Assembly (NCBI GenBank): GCA_964412555.1
Contig: CAYPPG010000073.1
Span: 1-35,304, forward strand
DNA: 35,304 nt
From: CAYPPG01 sp964412555
GTDB lineage: Bacteria; Hinthialibacterota; Hinthialibacteria; Hinthialibacterales; Hinthialibacteraceae
Direction of reading: 5' to 3'
This document shows positions 8,121 through 16,399 of the stretch, piece by piece. Each line of letters starts with the position of its first letter. Position 1 is the stretch's first letter. The translations under genes were made by a program, and so were the position numbers. The notes below the pieces were generated by a model. The model was not told where the DNA came from, did no database searches, and saw only the letters and a program-made list of their open reading frames with translations.

Positions 8121-8804
8121 TTATTCATTTTGTCCGGATTTCAATGTTCCGATAAGGTTGATCATGGTAGGTGCTAGTACATACCCGTTTCCCACTAACC
8201 AGCGGAAAATCCCGATTTTTCCAAGTAATTTCATTGTTTTTGCCGATAATCCTCTCAGATATCGACCTTTTGACCAATGGTCGCGTGTTCCGAATGAAAT
8301 GAGACCTGTATTTGTATCTACGGGATTGAATTCGGATGATTCCGGTGATGCGGTCATTCCTTGTTCCAAGTTGAATGAAAGTTTCGGGAATAATTTGAGT
8401 ACGCCTTCATGAGTAAATCTCCAATAATCAGAGGGATAGCCGTGAAAACGCCAGGCAAAGGGAACTGAAAGCACAAGTTTGCCGTTTTCATCCAACAAGC
8501 GAGTCAAATTGTCTGCCATAAGAAAAGGTTGAGAGCAGTGTTCCATGACACTTAAACAGAAAATTGTACCGAATCGTTTTCCCTCAAGTTTATGGTCGAT
8601 TTCTTCAAAATTTATTGTCAGATCAAGTACCAAATCCACTCCTGCCCCTTCTGTGAGATCGATGCTCACATAATTGTTACCCTCAGAAAAGATGGAACGT
8701 AAATCCTGAGTATTGCCATAGTTTCTTGAGCCTACTTCCAAAAAAGGACCTTGGAGTTCATTGGCATGGAGGTGAATGAACTTCAACTGATTGAGGTCGC
8801 CCAT
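8121..8804 (-). CDS. Class I SAM-dependent methyltransferase
   Basis: A 227-residue protein. Motif I is degenerate but clear (FLEVGSRNYGN, about residues 21-31), followed by YVSIDLTEGAGVD (acidic end of strand 2), FCLSVMEHC (motif of Methyltransf_11, about 82-90) and GKLVLSVPFAWRFHGYPSDYWRF. The last block is frequent in methyltransferases encoded within polysaccharide clusters. It probably methylates a sugar or another small acceptor in the cytoplasm; the target is unknown. The start is well supported: GAGGAG lies seven bases upstream of the ATG. It is divergent from the Wzy-like gene, sharing a 92-base spacer. Confidence 0.75.
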   Translation of the reverse strand: MGDLNQLKFIHLHANELQGPFLEVGSRNYGNTQDLRSIFSEGNNYVSIDLTEGAGVDLVLDLTINFEEIDHKLEGKRFGTIFCLSVMEHCSQPFLMADNLTRLLDENGKLVLSVPFAWRFHGYPSDYWRFTHEGVLKLFPKLSFNLEQGMTASPESSEFNPVDTNTGLISFGTRDHWSKGRYLRGLSAKTMKLLGKIGIFRWLVGNGYVLAPTMINLIGTLKSGQNE

Positions 8805-8896
8805 TTATGTTCTCCTCTTGTAGATGTACTATAATACTTCATCATGGTCTACATTTTTATGGAAGTTGAAAACGCATAATATCGATATCGCTTCGA

Positions 8897-10153
8897 ATGA
8901 ATGATCAATTTCTTCATAATCCCAATCATCGGTTTTCCCGCCCCTTATTCTACCTAGTAATCGCGGAAATCTCATTGATATTTTTTTTGATTCCTGCCGG
9001 CCGTTTCCATGCATCGTTTTTTGGGCTTCCCTTTTCTGTCGGGGGAGATGTCTATAAAAATTTTCCGATCTTGATATTCACTTGGTTGTTATGGCGATTT
9101 TTTACCCCCAAAAAAGAAATCCCCCAAACGCTTTTACACTTTCCGTTTCTTTTTTTAATTTTTATCTCGATTCTCTCCAGCTTAGGATCTCATGATCCTT
9201 ATCAAGCGTTTAGCGAAACTCTTGAATTGATTCTGTACTATCTGTTTTTTCTGGTTTTGATCGATATTCCATGGTCAAAACCATCGCTTTTTACTGTTTC
9301 CTCTTTCTTTCTTGCCGGCAATTTGTGGATGGGATGGACTGCTTTGAATCAGTATTGGATGAGCGGGCAATCCGAGGGAATACCGGGTCTCAATGCAACT
9401 TTCAATTTTCCCAACACATTGGGATTGTATTCGATTTTAGGATTCGCTTTTTTTGTGCTCATGTTGCTTTATAGCAAGGATCGTTTTCAGAAAATTGGAG
9501 CCTCTACCGGAATTGCTCTCGTATTGATAGGAGGATTGGTCTCTTTGTCCCGGGCGACGTATCTTGGTTGGATGCTCATGATCTTTTTTGTGATTTTTCG
9601 GGAAAGACGTTTATTGAAAATTTCACCAGTTTTCCTTGGTGTTTTCATGTGTGTCGGAGTGGTTGTATTTCCTTATGTCAGCCAAAAATTCGCTGGCGTT
9701 TCGCAGGAACTTCAGGGTTTTGACGATACGTCTAGAATTCGTGTCTGGCCTTTTGTGTTGGATTTCAGCGTTCCGGAATTATCGTTTTTTGGGTATGGAA
9801 AAGGTCCGGTCTTGCGGGATCGGATGGATAGCGCTCTTGTTTCCACTACAGAATCCTTTTTTTTGACCCGCCATTGGAAACCCCATAATCTGATCATGTC
9901 TCTTTTTCTTTATATGGGGCTTATGGGAGTCATTGCTTTTGCTTGGTTACTGTTCGCATTCTGGAAAGAAATGCAGGACTGTTCTCGAGTGGATAGAACA
10001 ATTCTTTATGCGAGTTTGATCGGATATTTCGTGCATCAATTGTTCGATTTGCATCTTCTCGATGGCAATATTCCGGCGGCATTCTTTGGTTTGATGGCCT
10101 TGGGAACTTGGCTCTCTAAAAATCGACCTGGCGAAGATCAACTTCTACCATGA
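8897..10153 (+). CDS. Wzy/WaaL-type O-antigen polymerase or ligase, polytopic membrane protein
   Basis: A 418-residue protein with about 10-12 membrane segments and little between them except one larger loop (about residues 250-330). The segment IGGLVSLSRATYLGWML (about 217-233) and, after the large periplasmic loop, HWKPHNLIMSLFLYMGLMGVIAF (named here by its ends, about 318-340) are the Wzy_C signature, in which Arg and His residues act on undecaprenyl-linked glycan. Such proteins either polymerise O-units or ligate the polymer to lipid A-core, and sequence alone does not distinguish them. The ATG start lacks a strong ribosome binding site. The stop overlaps the start of the next gene (ATGA), so the two are probably co-translated. 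Confidence 0.75.
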   Translation: MNDQFLHNPNHRFSRPLFYLVIAEISLIFFLIPAGRFHASFFGLPFSVGGDVYKNFPILIFTWLLWRFFTPKKEIPQTLLHFPFLFLIFISILSSLGSHDPYQAFSETLELILYYLFFLVLIDIPWSKPSLFTVSSFFLAGNLWMGWTALNQYWMSGQSEGIPGLNATFNFPNTLGLYSILGFAFFVLMLLYSKDRFQKIGASTGIALVLIGGLVSLSRATYLGWMLMIFFVIFRERRLLKISPVFLGVFMCVGVVVFPYVSQKFAGVSQELQGFDDTSRIRVWPFVLDFSVPELSFFGYGKGPVLRDRMDSALVSTTESFFLTRHWKPHNLIMSLFLYMGLMGVIAFAWLLFAFWKEMQDCSRVDRTILYASLIGYFVHQLFDLHLLDGNIPAAFFGLMALGTWLSKNRPGEDQLLP

Positions 10154-11982
10154 TGAAACCTGGATTTTTTTCTGATTGTTTAATCTTTTTTGTTTATCTG
10201 TCCGGAATCGGGTATGCTTCGATTTTCTGGCCATGGGCTAGAGTGTTGATGGTTTTGTGGTTCATTCTTGGGTTGGTTGGATGGTCAAAAAGGAATGAAA
10301 TTTTATCTAAATGGTATACATTGGCCTTTTTTGTCATGGCATCGTGCTCCGTGTGGTCATTCGCATTCCGGTATATTCCCTATTTGCCTTTTCCTTTTGT
10401 TGCGGGCACATGGTTGTGTCTTGCCGGATTTGTGTCCTACAGATATTTCCATCCAAAGAAACATGATCATTCTCCATTACTGTCTGTAGAATTTGTTTCA
10501 TGCATCTTGGTTTTCGCAGTGGGCGGTTGGATGGTGCTTCATTGGATATTGAACGGATATTTAGGAAAGCCGTTTGATTGGGGATGGTGGACTTCGCCGA
10601 CTTGGGCTGTCATCGCAATTATGATTTTCTATCCGGAACGATTCCCGCGCTCGATTCGAAAGCCGGAATGGTTTATGGCAAAATATCTGGCGCCTATTTT
10701 GATACTGTTGGTACTCGGGATTCATTGGGGGAGATATTCTGCATTGAGTAACCGGCTGGAACAACGTTCTACTGTACAAGGTATTTCCGCACAGGCGTTT
10801 CGAAGCGGGTATCAATCGCTGGGAATACAGGCCGCGATTCGGGAAACGCTGCATATTCAGGAGGAAGATGGATGGCCGAGTGCTGTTCGGTATCTTCGGG
10901 AGCAATGGGCTAATGCAAATAAAGTTGCTATTGCAAAAGCATGGCGTTCTCATCCGGTGGCGGCGGAAGATTTGTTCTTTTTTGCTACTTGTTTCGGATG
11001 CAATCTCGTTCTTCAACCTGACGAAGAAGCAGTCGATTTCACAGTTCTGCCTAAGGAGCAGGCCTATATCATTTTGACCTCGAAAGGACGGCTTTTGCGC
11101 CTCGATTCGACTGGAATTGAATGTATATTTACAATTCCCGCTTCTTGTTTTTCCCTCGCCGGTGCTTCCGGAGGTGATCGGTTTGCCGTGCTTGCCGACG
11201 AGTATCAAATACACATCATCGATGATCAAAAAAATTTGACTGTCATTCCCCTTCTCGAAAAAAGACAATGGGGAGACCAAACGTGGGATGGATTGGTATG
11301 GAAAGACCTCGCATTCAGCCGGAACGGGAATTCGTTGTTTGTGCTCGATGATCACGGAACCATCGAGATGTATTATTATGTCTTCCTTACTCAATCCTGG
11401 GTGAAGTGGCGTGAACCATTTTATCCACCGCTTTGGGCGGAAGCGGGAATGGCGCAGGCGATTTTGCCGTCTCAAAAAGGGAATTCAGTCCTTCTCATGG
11501 ATCGAGTGGGTGGAGTTCACTGGCGTGGTGATCCTGCGATGAAACCAGAGAATTTTACCACCGATAATATGATGAAATATTACAATACGAATCTCGCCAA
11601 TAAGAAAGACCTTACTTTTTGGAAGAACGGTGAACAACTGATTCTCTTAAGTGATACATGCCGGTTGGATTTTATAACCACAAAGCCACTTGACGTGAAG
11701 GAAACGCGTGGAGTGGCCGGGCGATTTGATTTGTATGTCGATCCGATTCCTTCTATCCGGGCGGAATTGACATTTGACCGGGAAACGGGAATCAAGAAGT
11801 ATCCGTCTATTGCCACAGCCGTGGTCTCTTTACCGCAAGCGGATACGATTATCCAACTATTACGAAATGGAAGACTGCTTGTTTTTGCGATGCCGAACGG
11901 TGTCCGGATTCATTTCGAGGAAAACGCAGCAAAAATATACATCCCTGAATCGGACAACAACTTCGAAAACGAAGAGAAATGA
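10150..11982 (+). CDS. Membrane protein with C-terminal beta-propeller-like domain, function unknown
   Basis: A 610-residue protein that I do not recognise as a named family. Residues 1-200 hold about six or seven hydrophobic segments; the second half is soluble and contains strand-rich repeats such as AYIILTSKGRLLRLDSTG, DRFAVLADEYQIHIIDDQ, NSLFVLDDHGTIEMYYY and TIIQLLRNGRLLVFAMPNG, which look like blades of a WD40/NHL-type propeller. The likely arrangement is a membrane-anchored propeller exposed to the periplasm. It overlaps the Wzy-like gene by four bases, so it may assist glycan polymerisation or ligation, but this rests only on coupling. A second ATG (10153) is an equally plausible start. 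Confidence 0.65.
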   Translation: MMKPGFFSDCLIFFVYLSGIGYASIFWPWARVLMVLWFILGLVGWSKRNEILSKWYTLAFFVMASCSVWSFAFRYIPYLPFPFVAGTWLCLAGFVSYRYFHPKKHDHSPLLSVEFVSCILVFAVGGWMVLHWILNGYLGKPFDWGWWTSPTWAVIAIMIFYPERFPRSIRKPEWFMAKYLAPILILLVLGIHWGRYSALSNRLEQRSTVQGISAQAFRSGYQSLGIQAAIRETLHIQEEDGWPSAVRYLREQWANANKVAIAKAWRSHPVAAEDLFFFATCFGCNLVLQPDEEAVDFTVLPKEQAYIILTSKGRLLRLDSTGIECIFTIPASCFSLAGASGGDRFAVLADEYQIHIIDDQKNLTVIPLLEKRQWGDQTWDGLVWKDLAFSRNGNSLFVLDDHGTIEMYYYVFLTQSWVKWREPFYPPLWAEAGMAQAILPSQKGNSVLLMDRVGGVHWRGDPAMKPENFTTDNMMKYYNTNLANKKDLTFWKNGEQLILLSDTCRLDFITTKPLDVKETRGVAGRFDLYVDPIPSIRAELTFDRETGIKKYPSIATAVVSLPQADTIIQLLRNGRLLVFAMPNGVRIHFEENAAKIYIPESDNNFENEEK

Positions 11983-12093
11983 TCCATCATTTCTTTAGTG
12001 TCTTTGGTATCGCATACCTTCAAGGTGTTCCACGATTATGTTCTTCGGAAAATTGGATTATCGAGGGGATTTAGACACTTACACGTTCCCTTT

Positions 12094-12128
12094 TTTCCAA
12101 ATACAATCCTTGAGTTCATATTTGGAAA
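12094..12128 (+). promoter_or_regulatory. Perfect 10-bp inverted repeat upstream of the glycosyltransferase operon
   Basis: TTTCCAAATA (12094-12103) and TATTTGGAAA (12119-12128) are perfect reverse complements separated by 15 bases, ending 39 bases before the start at 12168. There is no T-run, so this is more like an operator dyad or leader hairpin than a terminator. Confidence 0.45.
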
Positions 12129-12167
12129 CCTAAGAAAATTTGGACATGAAACAGTTAGGAGTACGGT

Positions 12168-13334
12168 TTGAAAGTTGCACTGATCATCAAGCATTTTTCC
12201 CTCTACAAGGGCGGATTTGAACGATACGCCGTCAATCTTGCCCGCGCTTTGGTCGAAAAGGGAATGGAAGTGCATGTTTTTGCCAATCAATTTGAGAAAC
12301 ACGGACCCGAATCGATTACCTGGCATAAAGTCCCGATGATCCGAAAGCCCTCCTGGCTGCGTGTTCTTACTTTTGCGCGACATACGGGAAAAAAACTGGA
12401 ACCGCTGCGTCATGAATTCGATATTATTTTTAGTCTAGCCTATGTTTATCCCCAAGATTTATATCACATGTCGGATGGGATTTATAAACATTGGATGCAT
12501 ATTCGTTATCCCAATCCTGTTTCACGATGGTTTCATTATTTGGTTTTAAGGAAGGTTCACCTCGTCAATCTCCACCTGGAAAAACAGATCTTTACGCCCG
12601 GTAACGGCTGCCGGATGATTGCCAATTCGAAACTATGCCGGGGGCATGCGAACCAGTATTATCAATTTCCCGAAGATTGTATTGACGTGATTTATTACGG
12701 AGTGGATCATGCAATGTTCAATCCGCAAAAAGTCACTCCCTATCGGGAAGAAGTGAGACAAGAACTGGGGATTCCGGCTGAAGCACCCGCTATCATTTAT
12801 GTCTCTCATAATTGGAAACGGAAGGGATTGCGTACACTGCTACTTGCATTGGCTCAATCATCGAATTTCCCCCATCCTCCTCATGTAGTCATCCTTGGAC
12901 GGGGAAAACCGAAGACTTATCGGAAACTGTGTCAGGAAAATAATATTCTTGATCGAGTCCATTTTATTGGTACTACTGAACACGTCGAACGTTTTTATGG
13001 GGCATCCGATTTGCTTGTGTTGCCTACGCAGTATGACCCCTTTGCCAATGTCTGCCTTGAAGCGATGGCCTGCGGTCTACCCGTGATTACGACCTCTTCC
13101 AACGGCGCTGCGGAAATTATTGAGAATGGAGTCAACGGATACGTCCAACAGGATGCGAATGATGATCAGGAACTGTATCGTCTGTTGGAGAAATGTTCGG
13201 ATATCCATACTTTGCAGACAATGGGCAAAGCCGCTTGGGAAACTGTCCAGCCGTTCACGTTGGAACGAAATTTGGACGAAACGCTGCAAGTGTTTCAACG
13301 GATTGTGAGTGGAAAAGGTAGAGGCACGGTGTAA
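12168..13334 (+). CDS. GT4-family glycosyltransferase, WaaG-like
   Basis: A 388-residue, GT-B fold, retaining glycosyltransferase. The N-terminus has IIKHFSLYKGGFERYAVNLA, the glycine-rich acceptor-side loop. The C-terminal half has VSHNWKRKGLRTLLLAL, VVILGRGKP, VHFIGTTEHVERFYGASDLLVLPT and the nucleotide-sugar motif YDPFANVCLEAMACG, in which the EX7E motif is DX7E, as in many WaaG-like enzymes. WaaG adds the first hexose to LPS inner core, which fits the WaaP-like kinase nearby. The precise sugar is not deducible. The start is TTG: AGGAG (12157-12161) is six bases upstream and the protein begins MKVALI as expected. It leads a three-gene group with the next methyltransferase and GT. Confidence 0.8.
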   Translation: MKVALIIKHFSLYKGGFERYAVNLARALVEKGMEVHVFANQFEKHGPESITWHKVPMIRKPSWLRVLTFARHTGKKLEPLRHEFDIIFSLAYVYPQDLYHMSDGIYKHWMHIRYPNPVSRWFHYLVLRKVHLVNLHLEKQIFTPGNGCRMIANSKLCRGHANQYYQFPEDCIDVIYYGVDHAMFNPQKVTPYREEVRQELGIPAEAPAIIYVSHNWKRKGLRTLLLALAQSSNFPHPPHVVILGRGKPKTYRKLCQENNILDRVHFIGTTEHVERFYGASDLLVLPTQYDPFANVCLEAMACGLPVITTSSNGAAEIIENGVNGYVQQDANDDQELYRLLEKCSDIHTLQTMGKAAWETVQPFTLERNLDETLQVFQRIVSGKGRGTV

Positions 13335-13378
13335 TCCCGGTACTATTGAATCTATATTACGATAAAGGAAATATCATA

Positions 13379-14029
13379 ATGAATGAAGCTGATTTTCTGG
13401 TTGAAAGTTGGAGTACTTTTTATTCTTATCAGCTGGAAGCACAGAAATTATACAAGCGGGTATGGAATATTCCTTTGATCAAGAAACTCGCGCTTGTATT
13501 TCCAAAGATCGCCAAGGAAGGTACGACGATTTTGGATGTTGGCGCCAATGGCTATAAGTTGGATGAAAAAATTGCCAAATATGTTTCCGGTATCCGATAT
13601 AAATCAATGGACGTCGATCCCGTCGGGGATCACGATTATCATTCTTTGAGCGAAATTCATGAACAATTCGATATTGTTGTGTTTTCCGAAGTGATCGAGC
13701 ATCTTCCATTCAAAGAAGGAGTGGAAGTCCTGCGCCAAATACGCGGATTGATCAAACCGGGAGGCTATATTGTGGTTTCGACACCCAATATGAATCATCC
13801 TCACCGGTATTGGGGAACTCCGGATCATATTACACCTTACAGTTATGACGCACTTGCCGGACTTTTGCTGGGTATGGGATTTCAAATCGAGTCGTTATAT
13901 CGGGTTCACAACCAACCATTTCCACAAATCTATTTTCGACGATGGATCGGTGTGTGGCTGCACCGGTATTTGGATATCGATTTCGCTCTGTCTATCATCG
14001 CGGTAGCCCGCCTTCCTGAAAAATCATGA
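13379..14029 (+). CDS. Class I SAM-dependent methyltransferase
   Basis: A 216-residue protein. TTILDVGANGYKLDEKI is SAM motif I, YKSMDVDP the strand-2 acidic motif, FDIVVFSEVIEHLPF the Methyltransf_11/23 motif and LIKPGGYIVVSTPNMNHPHRYW motif III with its loop (named by its ends). It is likely a cytoplasmic sugar or lipid-intermediate methyltransferase belonging to the polysaccharide group. I chose the ATG at 13379 because AAAGGAA ends 8 bases upstream; a TTG at 13346 in frame is less convincing. Its stop overlaps the next start by four bases (ATGA), so the two genes are probably co-translated. Confidence 0.78.
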   Translation: MNEADFLVESWSTFYSYQLEAQKLYKRVWNIPLIKKLALVFPKIAKEGTTILDVGANGYKLDEKIAKYVSGIRYKSMDVDPVGDHDYHSLSEIHEQFDIVVFSEVIEHLPFKEGVEVLRQIRGLIKPGGYIVVSTPNMNHPHRYWGTPDHITPYSYDALAGLLLGMGFQIESLYRVHNQPFPQIYFRRWIGVWLHRYLDIDFALSIIAVARLPEKS

Positions 14030-15015
14030 GGATCTTGTTTCTTATCCCACGCGACAATATGGCCAGCGCCCGCCTACGTGCACTCCAGTATATTCCTATA
14101 CTCAAACAAAATGATATTGTTGCGGAGTCCATGATTGCCCCCCGAACGTTATCCGGAAAAATCAACCTTTACCGGAAATTGAAAGAGTATGATCTCGTGT
14201 TCATTCAGAGAAAATTGTTCCAGCCATGGGAAATTAGGCTCATTCGTTCATTCTCTCACTTCTTGATTTACGATATGGATGATGCCGTGATGTTCAAAGA
14301 CCGTGGAGGACCTCAACCGGACCAACCGGTTTATGAGCGGAAGTTTCGTGGTACCGCGAAATCGGCTGATTTGATCATCGTTGGAAATCGTTATCTCAAG
14401 GAGCAGGTTTTTCCTTTTCACTCGAATGTGGAAATTCTTCCTACGTGTGTTGATTTGGATCGACATCAAACAAAAATCCATCAGAAAAAGGAATGTATCA
14501 CGATTGGGTGGATTGGCAGCCGTTCGACTTTGCGTTATGTAGAGAGTCTGAGAGCCGTATTCAACGATCTTACTCGAATCCATAAAAATATCGAACTCAA
14601 AATTATCGCTGATTCGTTTCCTGACTTTCCTGAGATACCGGTTTTGAAAATACCGTGGCAGGAAGAGACCGAAATTCGTGAATTGCAAAGTTTGGATATC
14701 GGTATCATGCCGCTTCCGGAGGACCGATGGACACGCGGCAAATGCGGATTCAAATTGATCCAATATATGGCGGTCGGGGTACCTGCTGTTTGCAGTCCAG
14801 TCGGGATGAATCGTGAAATCATTCAGGATGGCGTAAATGGATTTTGGGCGTCGGAACATGAGGAATGGTGCGGAAAACTCGATCGTTTAATCCGCGATTC
14901 CCATTTACGAAAAACAATTGGCATGGCAGGACGTGCAACGGTAGAACAATACTATTCCATAGAAGTTACTGGAAAAAAATTGGTTAACATTTTAGAACGA
15001 TTCCGTGATAGATGA
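14026..15015 (+). CDS. GT4-like glycosyltransferase
   Basis: A 329-residue GT-B protein. It begins MRILFLIPRDNMASARLRALQY, typical of a small group whose acceptor loop reads SARLR. Further features are DLVFIQRK, LIYDMDDAVM, VEILPTCVDL, ITIGWIGSRSTLRYVES (donor-domain first strand), LQSLDIGIMPLPEDRWTRGKCGFKLIQYMAVGVPAVCSPVG and IIQDGVNGF. The KCGFKLIQYMA block takes the place of the EX7E motif. Donor and acceptor are unknown. The N-terminus overlaps the preceding methyltransferase by four bases; the last 24 bases overlap, tail to tail, the aminotransferase gene on the other strand. Confidence 0.78.
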   Translation: MRILFLIPRDNMASARLRALQYIPILKQNDIVAESMIAPRTLSGKINLYRKLKEYDLVFIQRKLFQPWEIRLIRSFSHFLIYDMDDAVMFKDRGGPQPDQPVYERKFRGTAKSADLIIVGNRYLKEQVFPFHSNVEILPTCVDLDRHQTKIHQKKECITIGWIGSRSTLRYVESLRAVFNDLTRIHKNIELKIIADSFPDFPEIPVLKIPWQEETEIRELQSLDIGIMPLPEDRWTRGKCGFKLIQYMAVGVPAVCSPVGMNREIIQDGVNGFWASEHEEWCGKLDRLIRDSHLRKTIGMAGRATVEQYYSIEVTGKKLVNILERFRDR

Positions 15016-16128
15016 GATGACCAGTTGCTGTTCTTTTTCCGATAATTGATTATAAAAAGGGAGCCGTAAAAGACGTTCGCTGATATCGACGGTTATCGGG
15101 CAATGGGCTTCTTCTCCCCCTAATTGTTTTCCGAATTCCGATAGGTGCAATGGGAGGTAATGAAACACGCTCATGATCCCGTTCGATTTCAAGTGCTGAA
15201 TCATGCGCTTCCGAACGGAAAGTGAGGGGAGGATCATATAGAACATATGATACGCCTGCTCACAATAAGAAGGGATGTGAGGGAGCATCACATCGTGACT
15301 CACAGCCCAATCATGTAAGCCCTCATAATACCGATCCCATATTTTTCTTCGTAAGCGCAGGATTTCCTCTTTTTTTTCGAGTTGGGCGAATAGGAAGGCG
15401 GCCAGCAAATCGGAAGGGAGATAACTGGATCCGAGATCCACCCATGAGTACCGGTCAATTTCGCCACGAAAGAAACTGCTGCGGTTGGTGCCTTTTTCCC
15501 GGATTATTTCGGCCTGGGGAATGAACTTCGGATCGTTGATTATCAGAGCGCCACCTTCGCCGCAGATGAAATTCTTGGTTTCGTGAAAACTGAGCGTGGC
15601 CAGGCAGCCCAACGTTCCTAGACATTTATCCCGATACATTCCGAATAAACCATGGGCGTTGTCTTCAATGACAGGGATTTTTTTTTGATTTGCGATCGCG
15701 AGGATGCGATCCATTTCGCAGCCGATTCCACCGTAGTGGACGGGGACAATCGCTTTCGTACGGGGAGTTATATGCTTTTCCAGCTGATTTTCATCCATAT
15801 TTAACGTATCGGGGCGGATGTCGATAAATACCGGTCGAGCGCCTCGTAACACAAAAGCATTGACAGTCGATACGAAGGTAAAGGAGGGAACGATCACTTC
15901 ATCCCCCGGTTGGATATCCAGGAGAAGGGCAGACATTTCAAGGGCATGGGAGCAGGATGTTGTAAGAAAGACCTGCGGACATTTTAATTCCGTTTCCAGG
16001 TATTCCTGACATTTTTTCGTAAATACGCCATCGCCGGAAATCCACCCGTATTCGATGGCTTTGGCCATGTATTCCTGCTCGTTTCCGACAAAGCATGGTT
16101 TGTTGAAGGGAATGCGGATTTGATTCAT
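14992..16128 (-). CDS. wecE: dTDP-4-amino-4,6-dideoxygalactose transaminase (WecE/RffA type)
   Basis: A 378-residue protein of the DegT/DnrJ/EryC1/StrS aminotransferase family, colinear with E. coli WecE over its whole length: IPFNKPCFVGNE at the start, SGDGVFTKKCQ, LLLDIQPGDEVIVPSFTFVST, RPDTLNMDE, IVPVHYGG, IIREKGTNRSSFFRGEID and RLLRLPFYNQL. The PLP lysine is Lys185 in SFHETKNF, and Asp156 (EDNAHG) is the pyridine-nitrogen partner. It converts dTDP-4-keto-6-deoxyglucose to dTDP-4-amino-4,6-dideoxygalactose using glutamate, feeding glycans such as enterobacterial common antigen or O-antigen. The rest of that pathway (RmlA/B, WecD) is not in the window. The gene converges on the GT gene and overlaps it by 24 bases. 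Confidence 0.88.
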   Translation of the reverse strand: MNQIRIPFNKPCFVGNEQEYMAKAIEYGWISGDGVFTKKCQEYLETELKCPQVFLTTSCSHALEMSALLLDIQPGDEVIVPSFTFVSTVNAFVLRGARPVFIDIRPDTLNMDENQLEKHITPRTKAIVPVHYGGIGCEMDRILAIANQKKIPVIEDNAHGLFGMYRDKCLGTLGCLATLSFHETKNFICGEGGALIINDPKFIPQAEIIREKGTNRSSFFRGEIDRYSWVDLGSSYLPSDLLAAFLFAQLEKKEEILRLRRKIWDRYYEGLHDWAVSHDVMLPHIPSYCEQAYHMFYMILPSLSVRKRMIQHLKSNGIMSVFHYLPLHLSEFGKQLGGEEAHCPITVDISERLLRLPFYNQLSEKEQQLVISSITESF

Positions 16129-16255
16129 GATTTCTAGTACAGTCTATTGATCCATGTCTTTGAAATGGATATGATCTTCAGTGCCTCGGTTGGATTATAC
16201 CGGAATCGATATTTTTGAAAATCCGGATGTTTGTCTATTGTTAGAATCTATGAAA

Positions 16256-16315
16256 TGTGCAGACAGGATGTCCGCACCACAAATTTGTGCAGACAAGATG
16301 TCTGCTCCACAATTT
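16256..16315. repeat. Tandem 30-bp palindromic repeat (two copies)
   Basis: Units 16256-16285 and 16286-16315 are identical at about 26 of 30 bases. Each contains a hairpin: GCAGACA-GGA-TGTCCGC (16259-16275, one mismatch) and GCAGACA-AGA-TGTCTGC (16289-16305, perfect). They occupy the spacer between the divergent aminotransferase and toroid-protein genes. Reading the stem start with the loop gives the word CAGGAT/CAAGAT, shared with other hairpins in the window. Confidence 0.75.
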
Positions 16316-16399
16316 TTTGTGGTTGTTGCCGTAGCATCCTATACTATGAAACTGATTTTCCTTGATATGCATATATACTTTGGACGGTTTTAGAAAAAT

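Noticed and set aside
16256..16315. Tandem repeat considered as a toxin-antitoxin or regulator operator
   Set aside because: Related palindromes occur elsewhere in the window, so a dispersed repeat is the simpler explanation.
16181..16393. 70-residue open frame between the aminotransferase and toroid genes
   Set aside because: It runs through the tandem 30-bp repeats (giving repeated CAD-MSAPQ) and has no recognisable start signal.
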